From NCBI GenBank assembly GCA_002480085.1, contig DKPJ01000009.1, positions 197,169-261,168 of the forward strand: a stretch of DNA of 64,000 nucleotides, in the 5' to 3' direction. Numbering within the stretch: position 1 is the first letter of the stretch; every line of letters starts with the position of its first letter. Shown one piece after another: positions 1-9,451 of the stretch. The DNA is from Enterobacteriaceae bacterium UBA7338 (GTDB lineage: Bacteria > Pseudomonadota > Gammaproteobacteria > Enterobacterales > Enterobacteriaceae). Position numbers and translations under genes: made by a program. Below the pieces are notes generated by a model. The model made no database searches. It was not told the DNA's origin and worked only from the letters and a program-made list of their open reading frames with translations.

Positions 1-803
1 GTCGGGAAGACGTCGATAGCCGCGCCCGCCAGGTGCTTGTTACGCAGCGCGTCGCACAGGGCTGGAATATCGACCACCGTGCCGCGTGCGGCGTTGATCA
101 GCAGCGAGCCGGGCTTCATCAGGGCCAGCTCTTCGACGCCGATCATGTTCTTCGTTGAGGCGTTTTCCGGCACGTGCAGGCTCACCACGTCGCTCATGTT
201 CAGCAGATCGGAGAGGTGCTGAACCTGGGTTGCGTTGCCCAGCGGCAGCTTGCTTTCGATATCGTAGAAGAAGACGTTCATCCCCAGCGACTCCGCCAGA
301 ATGCCCAGCTGGGTACCGATGTGGCCGTAGCCGATAATACCGAGCTTCTTGCCACGCGCTTCATAGGAGCCAGCGGCGAGCTTGTTCCAGACGCCGCGGT
401 GCGCTTTGGCGTTGGCTTCCGGAATGCCACGCATCAGCAGCAGCAGCTCACCGATCACCAGTTCCGCCACTGAACGGGTATTAGAGAACGGGGCGTTGAA
501 TACCGGCACGCCGCGTTTGGCGGCAGCGTTGAGGTCAACCTGGTTCGTGCCGATGCAGAAGCAGCCGACGGCGACCAGCTTCTCTGCGGCAGCGAAGATC
601 TCTTCCGTCAGATGGGTACGGGAGCGCAGGCCGATGAAATGGGCATCACGGATCGACTCTTTCAGCTGGGCGCTGTCCAGCGCACCTTTGTGAAATTCGA
701 TGTTGGTGTAACCCGCCGCACGAAGGCTATCCAGCGCTTTCTGGTGTACGCCTTCGACCAGCAGAAACTTAATTTTGTCTTTTTCCAGTGATACTTTTGC
801 CAT
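1..803 (-). CDS. serA: D-3-phosphoglycerate dehydrogenase, N-terminal part (runs off the window)
   Basis: SerA oxidises 3-phosphoglycerate with NAD+, the first step of serine synthesis in the cytoplasm. The first 267 codons are present and start MAKVSLEKDKIKF, as in E. coli SerA (410 residues). The Rossmann motif LGIIGYGHIGT is seen near residue 150, and the window edge cuts the gene after IDVFPT. The C-terminal ACT regulatory domain, which binds serine, lies outside the window. It is a single gene on the minus strand, downstream of rpiA on the same strand with a 254-base gap. Identity is clear; only the 3' end is unseen. Confidence 0.97.
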   Translation of the reverse strand, partial: MAKVSLEKDKIKFLLVEGVHQKALDSLRAAGYTNIEFHKGALDSAQLKESIRDAHFIGLRSRTHLTEEIFAAAEKLVAVGCFCIGTNQVDLNAAAKRGVPVFNAPFSNTRSVAELVIGELLLLMRGIPEANAKAHRGVWNKLAAGSYEARGKKLGIIGYGHIGTQLGILAESLGMNVFFYDIESKLPLGNATQVQHLSDLLNMSDVVSLHVPENASTKNMIGVEELALMKPGSLLINAARGTVVDIPALCDALRNKHLAGAAIDVFP

Positions 804-1032
804 TTCCCCGACCCTGTTATTTTCTAAATCAATGTGTGTTCGCTTTAGCCAACATATCAAAAAAAACTATTGCGGCAATATGAACGTTTGCGTCGGCGGT
901 ATGAAGAAAAGTCACGCAGCGAAGTTTCACAGAGGAAAATGCTGGCAGATTGACGAAACGGCGGCAGGATCGCCAGCGGCTGGCTGAAAACGTGACACAA
1001 GTCACCAAATTCAGCCAGGAAAATTTTTTTCA

Positions 1033-1053
1033 ACGGCGAGAGCGGCTCGCCGT
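1033..1053 (-). terminator. Inverted repeat after rpiA, possible terminator
   Basis: An 8-base perfect stem (ACGGCGAG / CTCGCCGT, 5-base loop) begins just after the rpiA stop codon. On the minus strand it is followed by an A-run and then TTT, not a classical U-tract, so intrinsic termination is uncertain. It could be a transcript-end stabiliser. Confidence 0.4.
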
Positions 1054-1057
1054 CAGA

Positions 1058-1717
1058 TCATTTTACGATGGTTTTCACGCCGTCGGCGGTACCGATCAGC
1101 GCGACGTCCGCGCCACGGTTGGCAAACAGCCCGACGGTCACCACGCCTGGAATGCCGTTAATGGCATTTTCCAGCGCCACCGGATCGATAATCTCCAGGC
1201 CATGCACGTCGAGGATCACATTACCGTTGTCGGTCACCACCCCCTGGCGGTACTCCGGACGACCGCCCAGCTTCACCAGCTGGCGAGCAACGGCGCTGCG
1301 GGCCATAGGGATCACCTCCACCGGCAGCGGGAAGCTGCCCAGAATGGCGACCTCTTTTGACGCATCGGCAATACAGATAAACTTATCCGCCACGGAGGCG
1401 ATGATCTTTTCGCGGGTCAGCGCCGCGCCGCCGCCTTTGATCATCTGCATCTGGCCGTTGATCTCGTCAGCACCGTCCACGTAGACGCCAAGACGATCGA
1501 CCTCGTTGAGATCGAACACGGTAATGCCGAGGGATTTCAGCTTCTCGGTGGAGGCATCAGAGCTGGAGACGGCCCCTTCAATCTGCCCCTTCATTGTGCC
1601 CAGCGCATCGATAAAGTGCGCAGCCGTTGAACCGGTGCCAACCCCAACAATGGTGCCTGGCTCAACGTAGTTTAGCGCCGCCCAGCCTACTGCTTTTTTT
1701 AGTTCATCCTGCGTCAT
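1058..1717 (-). CDS. rpiA: Ribose-5-phosphate isomerase A
   Basis: RpiA interconverts ribose 5-phosphate and ribulose 5-phosphate in the non-oxidative pentose phosphate pathway. The product is 219 residues, the E. coli length. It carries the sugar-phosphate-binding GVGTGSTAAHF, the YVDGADEIN motif with the catalytic Asp pair, and MIKGGGAALTREK. I chose the ATG at 1717 (MTQDELKKAVGW) rather than the ORF start 36 bases upstream, because it matches the family start. It is monocistronic, between serA and the divergent argP. Its partner enzyme tktA lies at 15965-17956. Confidence 0.98.
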   Translation of the reverse strand: MTQDELKKAVGWAALNYVEPGTIVGVGTGSTAAHFIDALGTMKGQIEGAVSSSDASTEKLKSLGITVFDLNEVDRLGVYVDGADEINGQMQMIKGGGAALTREKIIASVADKFICIADASKEVAILGSFPLPVEVIPMARSAVARQLVKLGGRPEYRQGVVTDNGNVILDVHGLEIIDPVALENAINGIPGVVTVGLFANRGADVALIGTADGVKTIVK

Positions 1718-1892
1718 GATCGTTTGCCTGTGGTGTGGAGACTCAGCGCGCATTATAAGGCATCGATCGTTAAAATGTCCCTGTGATCTATGTCACAACT
1801 CTAAGTGAAAACCGCAGGTATGCATTTCGTCTGTATCTAACGAAAATTTATGTCATAGTGCTGTTAATCACACTTTGGAGCACCTCTTAGCA

Positions 1893-2786
1893 ATGAAACG
1901 TCCGGACTACAGAACACTACAGGCGCTTGATGCGGTCATTCGTGAACGCGGGTTTGAGCGTGCCGCGCAAAAACTGTGTATTACCCAGTCCGCCGTCTCA
2001 CAACGTATTAAACAGCTGGAAAATATGTTCGGCCAGCCGCTGCTGGTCCGCACGGTGCCGCCGCGTCCAACCGAGCAGGGGCAGAAGCTGCTGGCGCTGC
2101 TGCGCCAGGTGGAGCTGTTAGAAGATGAGTGGCTGGGGGATGAGCAGACCGGCTCCACGCCGCTGCTGCTCTCCCTGGCGGTGAACGCCGACAGCCTGGC
2201 GACCTGGCTGCTGCCGGCGCTGGCCCCGGTACTGGTTGACTCACCGATCCGCCTTAATCTGCAGGTAGAGGATGAGACCCGCACCCAGGAGCGCCTGCGC
2301 CGGGGTGAAGTGGTTGGGGCGGTCAGTATCCAGTCCCAGGCGCTGCCAAGCTGCCTGGTGGATCGGCTCGGGGCGCTCGACTACCTGTTTGTTGGCTCAA
2401 AAGCCTTTGCCGATCGCTACTTCCCTAACGGCGTCACCCGCTCGGCGCTGCTGAAGGCCCCGGCGGTGGCGTTTGACCATCTTGACGACATGCACCAGGC
2501 CTTTTTGCAGCAGAACTTCGATCTGCCGCCGGGCAGCGTGCCGTGCCATATCGTTAACTCGTCCGAAGCCTTTGTGCAGCTGGCGCGTCAGGGCACGACC
2601 TGCTGCATGATCCCACACCTGCAGATCGAGCGCGAGCTGGACAGCGGCGAGCTGATTGACCTGACGCCGGGCCTGTTCCAGCGCCGGATGCTCTTCTGGC
2701 ACCGCTTCGCACCGGAGAGCCGCATGATGCGCAACGTCACCGAAGCGCTGCTGGCCCACGGTCGCCGCGTGCTCCGCCAGGATTAA
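1893..2786 (+). CDS. argP: LysR-type regulator ArgP (IciA)
   Basis: ArgP is a LysR-type transcription factor that senses arginine and lysine and activates the exporter gene argO, which lies 7.5 kb downstream in this window. The 297-residue product starts MKRPDYRTLQALDAV. It has an N-terminal winged helix-turn-helix (about residues 4-60, with TQSAVSQRIKQLE) and a C-terminal effector domain. The upstream in-frame ATG (1875) is rejected because the 1893 start gives the family length and follows CTTTGGAG. It is divergent from rpiA. In E. coli ArgP also binds other amino-acid genes; that breadth cannot be judged here. Confidence 0.97.
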   Translation: MKRPDYRTLQALDAVIRERGFERAAQKLCITQSAVSQRIKQLENMFGQPLLVRTVPPRPTEQGQKLLALLRQVELLEDEWLGDEQTGSTPLLLSLAVNADSLATWLLPALAPVLVDSPIRLNLQVEDETRTQERLRRGEVVGAVSIQSQALPSCLVDRLGALDYLFVGSKAFADRYFPNGVTRSALLKAPAVAFDHLDDMHQAFLQQNFDLPPGSVPCHIVNSSEAFVQLARQGTTCCMIPHLQIERELDSGELIDLTPGLFQRRMLFWHRFAPESRMMRNVTEALLAHGRRVLRQD

Positions 2787-2795
2787 TACCCCCCT

Positions 2796-2817
2796 CCCCT
2801 GCATGCAGTTGCAGGGG
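2796..2817. repeat. Inverted repeat after argP
   Basis: Perfect 8-base arms (CCCCTGCA / TGCAGGGG) with a 6-base loop lie 10 bases after the argP stop. There is no U-tract on either side, so it may be a weak terminator or an RNA 3'-end hairpin. Confidence 0.4.
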
Positions 2818-2996
2818 AACCTTGCGGTTTCCCACAAAAACGCACAAACCAGACGATAAAAAATGACGTCAGGTGCGCTCTTTTTTGCTGGCGACAGCGG
2901 ATAGAAAAAAGCTCAGCATATTTGCAAATCATCAGATGACTCAGGGCGTTAACTGGCCTTGCGGCGTCGTTTTGCAAAAATTCAGGGGGCTGTGAA

Positions 2997-5138
2997 ATGG
3001 CTAACAGGCTGGAGTGGGAGACGCTGGCAAACAGAGAGCTAAGCCGGCGGGAGCAGACGGTTGAGGCGCTGGTGAGCCATACCGCTGAAGGCATTGACGT
3101 GAAACCGCTCTATACCGAGGAGGATCTACAGGGCCTGGAGGTCACCGGCTCGCTCCCCGGCATGGCACCTTTCGTGCGCGGGCCGCGCGCTACTATGTAT
3201 ACCGCCCAGCCCTGGACCATCCGCCAGTACGCGGGCTTCTCCACCGCCAGGGAGTCTAACGCCTTCTACCGTCGCAACCTGGCCGCCGGGCAGAAAGGCC
3301 TCTCCGTGGCCTTTGACTTAGCCACCCACCGGGGCTACGACTCCGACAACCCACGCGTCGCGGGTGACGTAGGTAAAGCCGGGGTAGCCATTGATACCGT
3401 GGAAGATATGAAGGTGCTGTTTGACCAGATCCCGCTGGATAAGATGTCGGTCTCGATGACCATGAACGGCGCGGTGCTACCCATCATGGCGTTCTATATC
3501 GTTGCCGCCGAGGAGCAGGGCGTTAACCCAGCGCAGCTTACCGGCACCATTCAGAACGATATCTTAAAAGAGTATCTCTGCCGCAATACCTACATCTATC
3601 CGCCTAAACCCTCCATGCGCATCATCGCCGATATCATTGCCTGGTGCTCACAGCATATGCCACGCTTTAACACCATCAGCATCAGCGGCTACCACATGGG
3701 GGAAGCGGGCGCAAACTGCGTCCAGCAGGTGGCGTTTACCCTTGCCGACGGGATCGAATATATCCGCACGGCGCTGGCCGCAGGGTTGAAAATCGATGAG
3801 TTTGCCCCCCGGCTGTCGTTCTTCTTTGGCATCGGCATGGATCTGTTTATGAACGTCGCCATGCTGCGGGCGGCGCGCTACTTGTGGAGTGAAGCAGTGA
3901 GCGCCTTTGGTGCCACAGAGGCGAAATCGCTGGCGCTGCGCACCCACTGCCAGACCTCCGGCTGGAGCCTGACCGAGCAGGATCCCTATAACAACGTTAT
4001 CCGTACCACTATTGAGGCCCTCGGCGCGACCCTTGGCGGCACCCAGTCCCTGCACACTAACGCCTTTGACGAAGCGCTCGGCCTGCCAACGGACTTCTCT
4101 GCGCGCATTGCCCGCAACACGCAGATCGTCCTGCAGGAGGAGTCTGGCATCTGCCGCACCGTCGATCCGCTGGCTGGCTCCTACTACGTTGAGTCCCTGA
4201 CCGACCAGATCGTCAAGGAGGCCCGGGCGATTATGCAGCAGATCGACGAGGTTGGCGGGATGGCTCGAGCCATTGAAATCGGCCTGCCGAAACGGATGAT
4301 TGAAGAGGCTTCCGCCCGGGAGCAGTCGCTGATCGATCAGGGTAAACGGGTGATTGTTGGCGTTAATAAATACCGGCTCGATAAAGAGGCGGAAACCCCG
4401 GTGCTGGATATCGATAACGTGAAGGTGCGCAACGAGCAGATCGCTCAGCTCAACCAGATCCGCACTACGCGCGACGGCGCGGCGGTGCAGGCTGCACTCG
4501 ACGCGCTGCATCAGGCGGCGCTGCACAACAGCAACCTGCTCGACGCCGCCATTGTGGCCGCCCGGGCGCGGGCGACGCTGGGTGAAATCTCCGATGCGCT
4601 GGAGGCCGCGTTTGACCGCTACCTGGTACCGAGCCAGTGCGTAACCGGCGTCATTGCGCAAAGCTATCACCAGAGCGAAAAAGAGGCCGCCGACTTTGAC
4701 GCCATCCTTGCGCAAACGGCACGCTTCTATGAGGAGCACGGTCGTCGCCCACGGATCCTGATTGCCAAAATGGGCCAGGATGGCCATGACCGGGGGGCCA
4801 AAGTGATCGCCAGCGCCTACTCGGATCTGGGGTTTGATGTCGATCTTAGCCCAATGTTCTCTACCCCTGATGAGATTGCCCGCCTGGCAGTGGAGAACGA
4901 CGTCCACGTTATTGGTGCCTCCTCGCTGGCGGCAGGGCACAAGACGCTGATCCCGGAGCTGATTGACGCCCTGAAAGCGTTTGGCCGGGAGGACATTTGT
5001 GTTGTGGCGGGCGGGGTCATTCCGCCGCAGGATTACGCCTTCCTCTTCGAGTGCGGCGTGGCAGCCATCTACGGCCCCGGCACCCCGATGCTGACCAGCG
5101 TGCGCGACGTGCTCGCCAAAATTGGTGAGCCAGCATGA
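2997..5138 (+). CDS. scpA: Methylmalonyl-CoA mutase (Sbm)
   Basis: ScpA is the adenosylcobalamin-dependent mutase that rearranges succinyl-CoA to (R)-methylmalonyl-CoA. The product has 713 residues (E. coli 714). The N-terminal two thirds form the substrate TIM barrel (for example RGPRATMYTAQPWTIRQYAG). The C-terminal B12 domain has the base-off cobalamin motif DGHDRG with ligand His near residue 597. A strong AGGGGG ribosome site precedes the ATG. It heads the operon scpA-argK-scpB-scpC and overlaps argK by 4 bases (ATGA). Activity needs cobalamin, whose synthesis genes are not in this window. Confidence 0.98.
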   Translation: MANRLEWETLANRELSRREQTVEALVSHTAEGIDVKPLYTEEDLQGLEVTGSLPGMAPFVRGPRATMYTAQPWTIRQYAGFSTARESNAFYRRNLAAGQKGLSVAFDLATHRGYDSDNPRVAGDVGKAGVAIDTVEDMKVLFDQIPLDKMSVSMTMNGAVLPIMAFYIVAAEEQGVNPAQLTGTIQNDILKEYLCRNTYIYPPKPSMRIIADIIAWCSQHMPRFNTISISGYHMGEAGANCVQQVAFTLADGIEYIRTALAAGLKIDEFAPRLSFFFGIGMDLFMNVAMLRAARYLWSEAVSAFGATEAKSLALRTHCQTSGWSLTEQDPYNNVIRTTIEALGATLGGTQSLHTNAFDEALGLPTDFSARIARNTQIVLQEESGICRTVDPLAGSYYVESLTDQIVKEARAIMQQIDEVGGMARAIEIGLPKRMIEEASAREQSLIDQGKRVIVGVNKYRLDKEAETPVLDIDNVKVRNEQIAQLNQIRTTRDGAAVQAALDALHQAALHNSNLLDAAIVAARARATLGEISDALEAAFDRYLVPSQCVTGVIAQSYHQSEKEAADFDAILAQTARFYEEHGRRPRILIAKMGQDGHDRGAKVIASAYSDLGFDVDLSPMFSTPDEIARLAVENDVHVIGASSLAAGHKTLIPELIDALKAFGREDICVVAGGVIPPQDYAFLFECGVAAIYGPGTPMLTSVRDVLAKIGEPA

Positions 5139-6130
5139 TTAACGACGCGACGCTGGCAAGCTACGTCGCGCGGCTCAGGCTTGGCGATCGCGTGGCGCTG
5201 GCCCAGGCCATGACGCTGGTAGAGAGTCGCCACCCGCGTCATCAGGCGCTCAGCGCCCAACTGCTTGACGCGATTATGCCCGATACGGGTAGCGCCATCC
5301 GCCTTGGCATCACCGGTACGCCTGGCGCGGGGAAGAGCACCTTTCTCGACGCCTTCGGCATGCTGCTGATTAGCGAAGGCCATCGCGTTGCGGTCATCGC
5401 CGTCGATCCCAGCAGCCCGGTAAGCGGCGGCAGCATTCTGGGGGATAAGACCCGCATGAGCGCCCTCTCCCGCTCCAGCTGCGCCTTTATCCGCCCGGTG
5501 CCCTCAGGTGGCTACGCCGGCGGTACCAGCCAGCACGCCCGGGAGCTGATCCTGCTGTCGGAGGCCGCAGGTTACGACGTGGTAATTGTAGAAACCGTCG
5601 GCGTCGGCCAGTCCGAAACGGAAGTTGCGAACATGGTGGACTGCTTTATCTCACTGCAGATCGCGGGCGGCGGCGATGAGCTACAGGGAATTAAGAAGGG
5701 CATCATGGAGATGGCCGATCTTATCGTTATCAACAAAGATGACGGCGATAACCGGCAAAACGTCGCCGCTACCCGGCAGATGTACCAGAGCGCGCTGCAG
5801 ATCCTGAGGCGTAAGTATTCTCAGTGGCAGCCGCAGGTACTGAGCTGTAGCGCTCAGGAGAAGCGCGGCATTGACGCTGTGTGGCAGAGCATCAACGCCT
5901 TCTACGCCACGCTGGCGCACGGCGGTGAGCTGACCGCCCTGCGCCAGCGGCAAGCCGTAGCGTGGCTGCATCAGCAGAGCGAAGATTTCCTCCTGCGCAT
6001 GGTGTTTACCCAACCCGATTTTGCCGTCGCTTACCAGCAGACGGAGCAGGACGTTGCGCAAAACCGCCTTTCCGCCCGTGCGGGCATGGCACAGATCCAG
6101 CAGCTTATTCAACGCCGTTTTCTTACTTAA
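5135..6130 (+). CDS. argK: G3E-family GTPase, methylmalonyl-CoA mutase chaperone (MeaB-like)
   Basis: This 331-residue P-loop GTPase is the MeaB/YgfD protein that loads and protects the B12 cofactor of the mutase. It was once misnamed an arginine transport kinase. The Walker A motif GTPGAGKST lies at residues 61-69, followed by VAVIAVDPSSP, the switch sequence ETVGVGQSE and the guanine-specificity motif NKDD. Translational coupling to scpA through the ATGA overlap fits a protein that works directly with the mutase. The length equals that of the E. coli protein. Confidence 0.96.
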   Translation: MINDATLASYVARLRLGDRVALAQAMTLVESRHPRHQALSAQLLDAIMPDTGSAIRLGITGTPGAGKSTFLDAFGMLLISEGHRVAVIAVDPSSPVSGGSILGDKTRMSALSRSSCAFIRPVPSGGYAGGTSQHARELILLSEAAGYDVVIVETVGVGQSETEVANMVDCFISLQIAGGGDELQGIKKGIMEMADLIVINKDDGDNRQNVAATRQMYQSALQILRRKYSQWQPQVLSCSAQEKRGIDAVWQSINAFYATLAHGGELTALRQRQAVAWLHQQSEDFLLRMVFTQPDFAVAYQQTEQDVAQNRLSARAGMAQIQQLIQRRFLT

Positions 6131-6142
6131 AGGAACAGAACC

Positions 6143-6928
6143 ATGTCGTATCAGTATGTGAATGTCCTGATCGCCAACCGCGTGGGCATCATTGAATTTA
6201 ACTATGCGCGCAAGCTCAACGCGCTCAGCAAGGTATTTATCGACGATCTGCTCCAGGCGCTGCACGATCTCAATAATGCCGACATCCGCTGCGTGATCCT
6301 GCGCGCGCCCGCAGGATCGAAGGTCTTCTCAGCCGGACACGATATTCATGAGCTGCCCACCGGGCGACGGGATCCGCTCTCTTACGACGATCCGCTGCGC
6401 CAGATCGCCCGCACGATCCAAAAGTATCCCAAACCGGTGATCTCCATGGTGGAGGGCAGCGTCTGGGGCGGTGCGTTTGAGATGATCATGAGCTCCGATA
6501 TTATCGTTGCCGCCAGCACCTCAACCTTCTCCATGACGCCGGTCAACCTTGGCGTGCCCTATAACCTGGTCGGGATCCATAACCTGACCCGGGATGCCGG
6601 GTTCCACATCGTTAAGGAGCTGATCTTCACCGCCTCACCCATTACTGCCCAGCGTGCAATGGCGGTGGGCATTCTTAACCATGTGGTGGAAGCCGACGAG
6701 CTGGAGGATTTCACCCTGCAGCTGGCGCACACCATCTCCGAGAAGGCTCCGCTGGCTATCGCAGTGATCAAAGAGGAGCTTCGCGTGCTCGGCGAAGCGC
6801 ACACCATGAACTCAGATGAGTTTGAACGTATCCAGGGCATGCGGCGCGAAGTATACGATAGCCAGGACTATCAGGAGGGGATGAACGCCTTCCTGGAAAA
6901 ACGTAAACCGGTATTTATTGGTCGTTAA
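6143..6928 (+). CDS. scpB: Methylmalonyl-CoA decarboxylase
   Basis: ScpB belongs to the crotonase (enoyl-CoA hydratase) fold and decarboxylates methylmalonyl-CoA to propionyl-CoA. The 261 residues match the E. coli length. The crotonase oxyanion-hole region is seen as FSAGHDIHELP, followed by EGSVWGGAFEM. It starts 12 bases after argK, behind AAGGAACAG. The decarboxylase lets this pathway produce propionyl-CoA from succinyl-CoA without biotin. Its place between mutase/chaperone and CoA transferase is the known Sbm order. Confidence 0.97.
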   Translation: MSYQYVNVLIANRVGIIEFNYARKLNALSKVFIDDLLQALHDLNNADIRCVILRAPAGSKVFSAGHDIHELPTGRRDPLSYDDPLRQIARTIQKYPKPVISMVEGSVWGGAFEMIMSSDIIVAASTSTFSMTPVNLGVPYNLVGIHNLTRDAGFHIVKELIFTASPITAQRAMAVGILNHVVEADELEDFTLQLAHTISEKAPLAIAVIKEELRVLGEAHTMNSDEFERIQGMRREVYDSQDYQEGMNAFLEKRKPVFIGR

Positions 6929-6952
6929 GCTGCGGCGGATAAGGAGCGGCAT

Positions 6953-8437
6953 ATGCAATCTGCTTTTCCGAGGATGAGCGCTGAAGAGGCGGCGGAGTTT
7001 ATTCATCACGACGATATGGTGGCCTTCAGCGGCTTTACCCCTGCCGGTTCGCCGAAGGTGCTACCGGTTGCCATTGCCCGGCGAGCCGTCGATCTCCATC
7101 AACGGCAGCAGGCGTTCCAGATCCGTCTGCTGACCGGGGCATCGATCGGGGCCGATGCTGACGATGCGCTGGCAGAAGCCGACGCGATCGCCTGGCGCGC
7201 TCCCTACCAGACCGCGTCGGGACTGCGGGAGAAGATCAACCGGGGTCAGGTAAACTTCGTCGATCTGCATTTGAGCGAAGTGGCGCAGATGGTCAACTAT
7301 GGTTTTTTCGGGCCGATCGACGTGGCGGTGATCGAAGCCAGCCGGGTGGCTGACGATGGCCGCATCTGGCTCACCAGCGGCATTGGCAACGCGCCGACCT
7401 GGCTGCATAACGCCAGGCGGATCGTCATCGAACTCAACCGCTATCACTCCCCGCGGGTGGCAGAGCTGGCGGACATTGTCATGCCGGGCCTGCCACCACG
7501 GCGCAACAGCGTACCGATTTTTCATACGCTGGATCGCATCGGCACCCAGCATGTGCAGATCGATCCGGCAAAAATTGTCGCAATCGTGGAGACGGAGCTA
7601 CCCGATGCCGGCAACGCGCTGGAGAAAGTGAATCCGGTTAGCCAGCAGATCGCCGACAACGTCGTGGCATTTCTGTTGAACGAGATGGCCCTTGGCCGCC
7701 TGCCGCCGGAGTTTTTACCGCTGCAAAGCGGCGTGGGCAACATCAACAATGCGGTGATGGCGCGGCTCGGGGAGAACAGCGATATCCCGCCGTTTATGAT
7801 GTACTCCGAAGTGCTCCAGGAGTCGGTAGTGCACCTGCTGGAGAGTGGAAAAATCACCGGGGCGAGCGCCTCCAGCCTGACGGTTTCCCGCGCCTCGCTG
7901 GAGAAGATTTACGACAACATGGACTTCTTCGCCAGCCGTATCGTCCTGCGCCCGCAGGAGATCTCCAATAACCCGGAGATCATTCGCCGCCTGGGCGTAA
8001 TCGCGCTAAACGTTGGGTTGGAGTTTGATATTTACGGTCATGCTAACTCGACGCACGTGGCAGGCGTCAGCCTGATGAACGGCATCGGCGGCAGCGCTGA
8101 CTTTGAGCGCAACGCGTACCTGTCGATCTTTATGGCCCCCTCCACGGCCAAAGCGGGAAAAATCTCCACTATTGTACCGATGTGTAGCCATGTCGATCAC
8201 AGCGAACACAGCGTCAAGGTCATCGTAACCGAACAGGGCGTCGCCGATTTGCGCGGACTGTCGCCGCTACAGCGGGCGAAGGCCATTATTGATAATTGCG
8301 CCCACCCGCTCTATCGCGACTATCTGCACCGCTATCTCAGCAACGCCCAGGGTGGGCATCTGCGTCACGATCTCAGCCATGCCTTCGATCTGCATAAGAA
8401 CCTGCTCGCCAGCGGATCGATGCTTGGCGAGAGCTAA
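6953..8437 (+). CDS. scpC: Propionyl-CoA:succinate CoA transferase
   Basis: ScpC moves CoA from propionyl-CoA to succinate, closing the cycle by regenerating succinyl-CoA and releasing propionate. The 494-residue product (E. coli 492) belongs to the acetyl-CoA hydrolase/CoA-transferase family 1. Visible are AFSGFTPAGSPK near the N-terminus, QSGVGNINNAVM, and the region MYSEVLQESVV; HANSTHVAGV follows later. It is the last gene of the scp operon. Its stop codon overlaps the tail of the convergent ygfI by 4 bases, leaving no room for a terminator between them. Confidence 0.97.
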   Translation: MQSAFPRMSAEEAAEFIHHDDMVAFSGFTPAGSPKVLPVAIARRAVDLHQRQQAFQIRLLTGASIGADADDALAEADAIAWRAPYQTASGLREKINRGQVNFVDLHLSEVAQMVNYGFFGPIDVAVIEASRVADDGRIWLTSGIGNAPTWLHNARRIVIELNRYHSPRVAELADIVMPGLPPRRNSVPIFHTLDRIGTQHVQIDPAKIVAIVETELPDAGNALEKVNPVSQQIADNVVAFLLNEMALGRLPPEFLPLQSGVGNINNAVMARLGENSDIPPFMMYSEVLQESVVHLLESGKITGASASSLTVSRASLEKIYDNMDFFASRIVLRPQEISNNPEIIRRLGVIALNVGLEFDIYGHANSTHVAGVSLMNGIGGSADFERNAYLSIFMAPSTAKAGKISTIVPMCSHVDHSEHSVKVIVTEQGVADLRGLSPLQRAKAIIDNCAHPLYRDYLHRYLSNAQGGHLRHDLSHAFDLHKNLLASGSMLGES

Positions 8438-9324
8438 CCCCCCTCGCGATCGTCAGCGATGTACTGGATCATCGTTGACGTCGCGCGATGATGCCTGAGG
8501 GAGTAAAGATACTCGCGCATATACATCGGCTGGTGCGGCGCATCAAAATACTTTAGCGTCGCCGGGTTAACCAGCCGCCAGGCAAAGTGCGGGATAACCG
8601 TCAGAAACTGGCCGCGTTCCACCGCGCTAATTTTCGCCATAAAGCTGTATGGCCGGTAAATAATGGTCGGGTGAATAGCGCAGGAGCGCATGTAGCCGTC
8701 TAGCAAGGATTCAAAATTAGCCCGGTTTTGAAAGCGCATCTGTAGCCAGGGCAGCTCGCTCAGCAGCTCAGCTGGCTGCCGCTCCTCATACCGGCGTGAT
8801 ACCAGAAAGCCTAGCCGCAGCGGGGCCAGTTCATTGACCGCGAGGTTCTCCAGGTTCGCCAGGCGCTGCGATACCTGCTGGGGAGAGATAATAAAATCGA
8901 TTCGACGATCGAGCAGATCGTCAATCACCGCGTTCTCCGTGAACTCAAATGGCTGAACGGTGATGCCGTCGTATTTATCGCTCAGGCTGATCAGCTGGTC
9001 ATAGATGATGGTTGGGTAGGTATTATCGATCCCCAGCACGATATTTTTCTTGCTGGCCGCGCTATGGCTGATTTCATTATCGATTGCTGCCAGCCGCTGA
9101 TAAATTGGAAACAGCTTCTGGTAAAGCTCCTGCCCGGCTTTGTTGAGGCTGATGCCGTTATCCTTGCGGTTAAACAGCGCGTAGCCTATCTGCTCCTCCA
9201 GCGCGGCGATACTTTTTCCAAACGGCGAGGCGGTCAGGTGGATCTTCTCTGCCGCTTTCACAATGCTGTTGGTTTGCGCCAGCAGAATAAAGTTGCGCAT
9301 CTTTTTTGAGATAAATATGTCCAT
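8434..9324 (-). CDS. ygfI: LysR-type regulator YgfI
   Basis: YgfI is a LysR-family DNA-binding protein of poorly known function. The 296-residue product has an N-terminal winged helix (MRNFILLAQTNSIVKAAEKIHLT, then SPFGKSIAALEEQIG) and a periplasmic-binding-protein-like effector half. It is convergent with scpC and overlaps it by four bases. Conserved linkage to the Sbm operon suggests, but does not prove, a role in its control; the effector is unknown. The start ATG at 9324 follows a GGGAGAAACCC leader. Confidence 0.93.
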   Translation of the reverse strand: MDIFISKKMRNFILLAQTNSIVKAAEKIHLTASPFGKSIAALEEQIGYALFNRKDNGISLNKAGQELYQKLFPIYQRLAAIDNEISHSAASKKNIVLGIDNTYPTIIYDQLISLSDKYDGITVQPFEFTENAVIDDLLDRRIDFIISPQQVSQRLANLENLAVNELAPLRLGFLVSRRYEERQPAELLSELPWLQMRFQNRANFESLLDGYMRSCAIHPTIIYRPYSFMAKISAVERGQFLTVIPHFAWRLVNPATLKYFDAPHQPMYMREYLYSLRHHRATSTMIQYIADDREGG

Positions 9325-9421
9325 GGGTTTCTCCCTTTAGCCATGGCTATATTCGTCGGTTGGGCAAAAATAGAGACCGCAACGGTCACAGTTTTACAGA
9401 TGCACACATAAAGCAGAGAGT

Positions 9422-9441
9422 GGCCCCGCGAATGCGGAGCC
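9422..9441 (-). terminator. Possible terminator after yggE
   Basis: A GC-rich hairpin (GGCTCCGC / GCGGGGCC on the minus strand, one wobble pair, 4-base loop) begins 10 bases past the yggE stop. The following sequence is only mildly T-rich (ACTCTCTGCTTT), so strength is doubtful. Confidence 0.4.
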
Positions 9442-9451
9442 ATGAGAGGGG

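Noticed and set aside
3648..4940. Open frame of 430 codons on the minus strand inside scpA
   Set aside because: Shadow of the mutase gene; no independent evidence.
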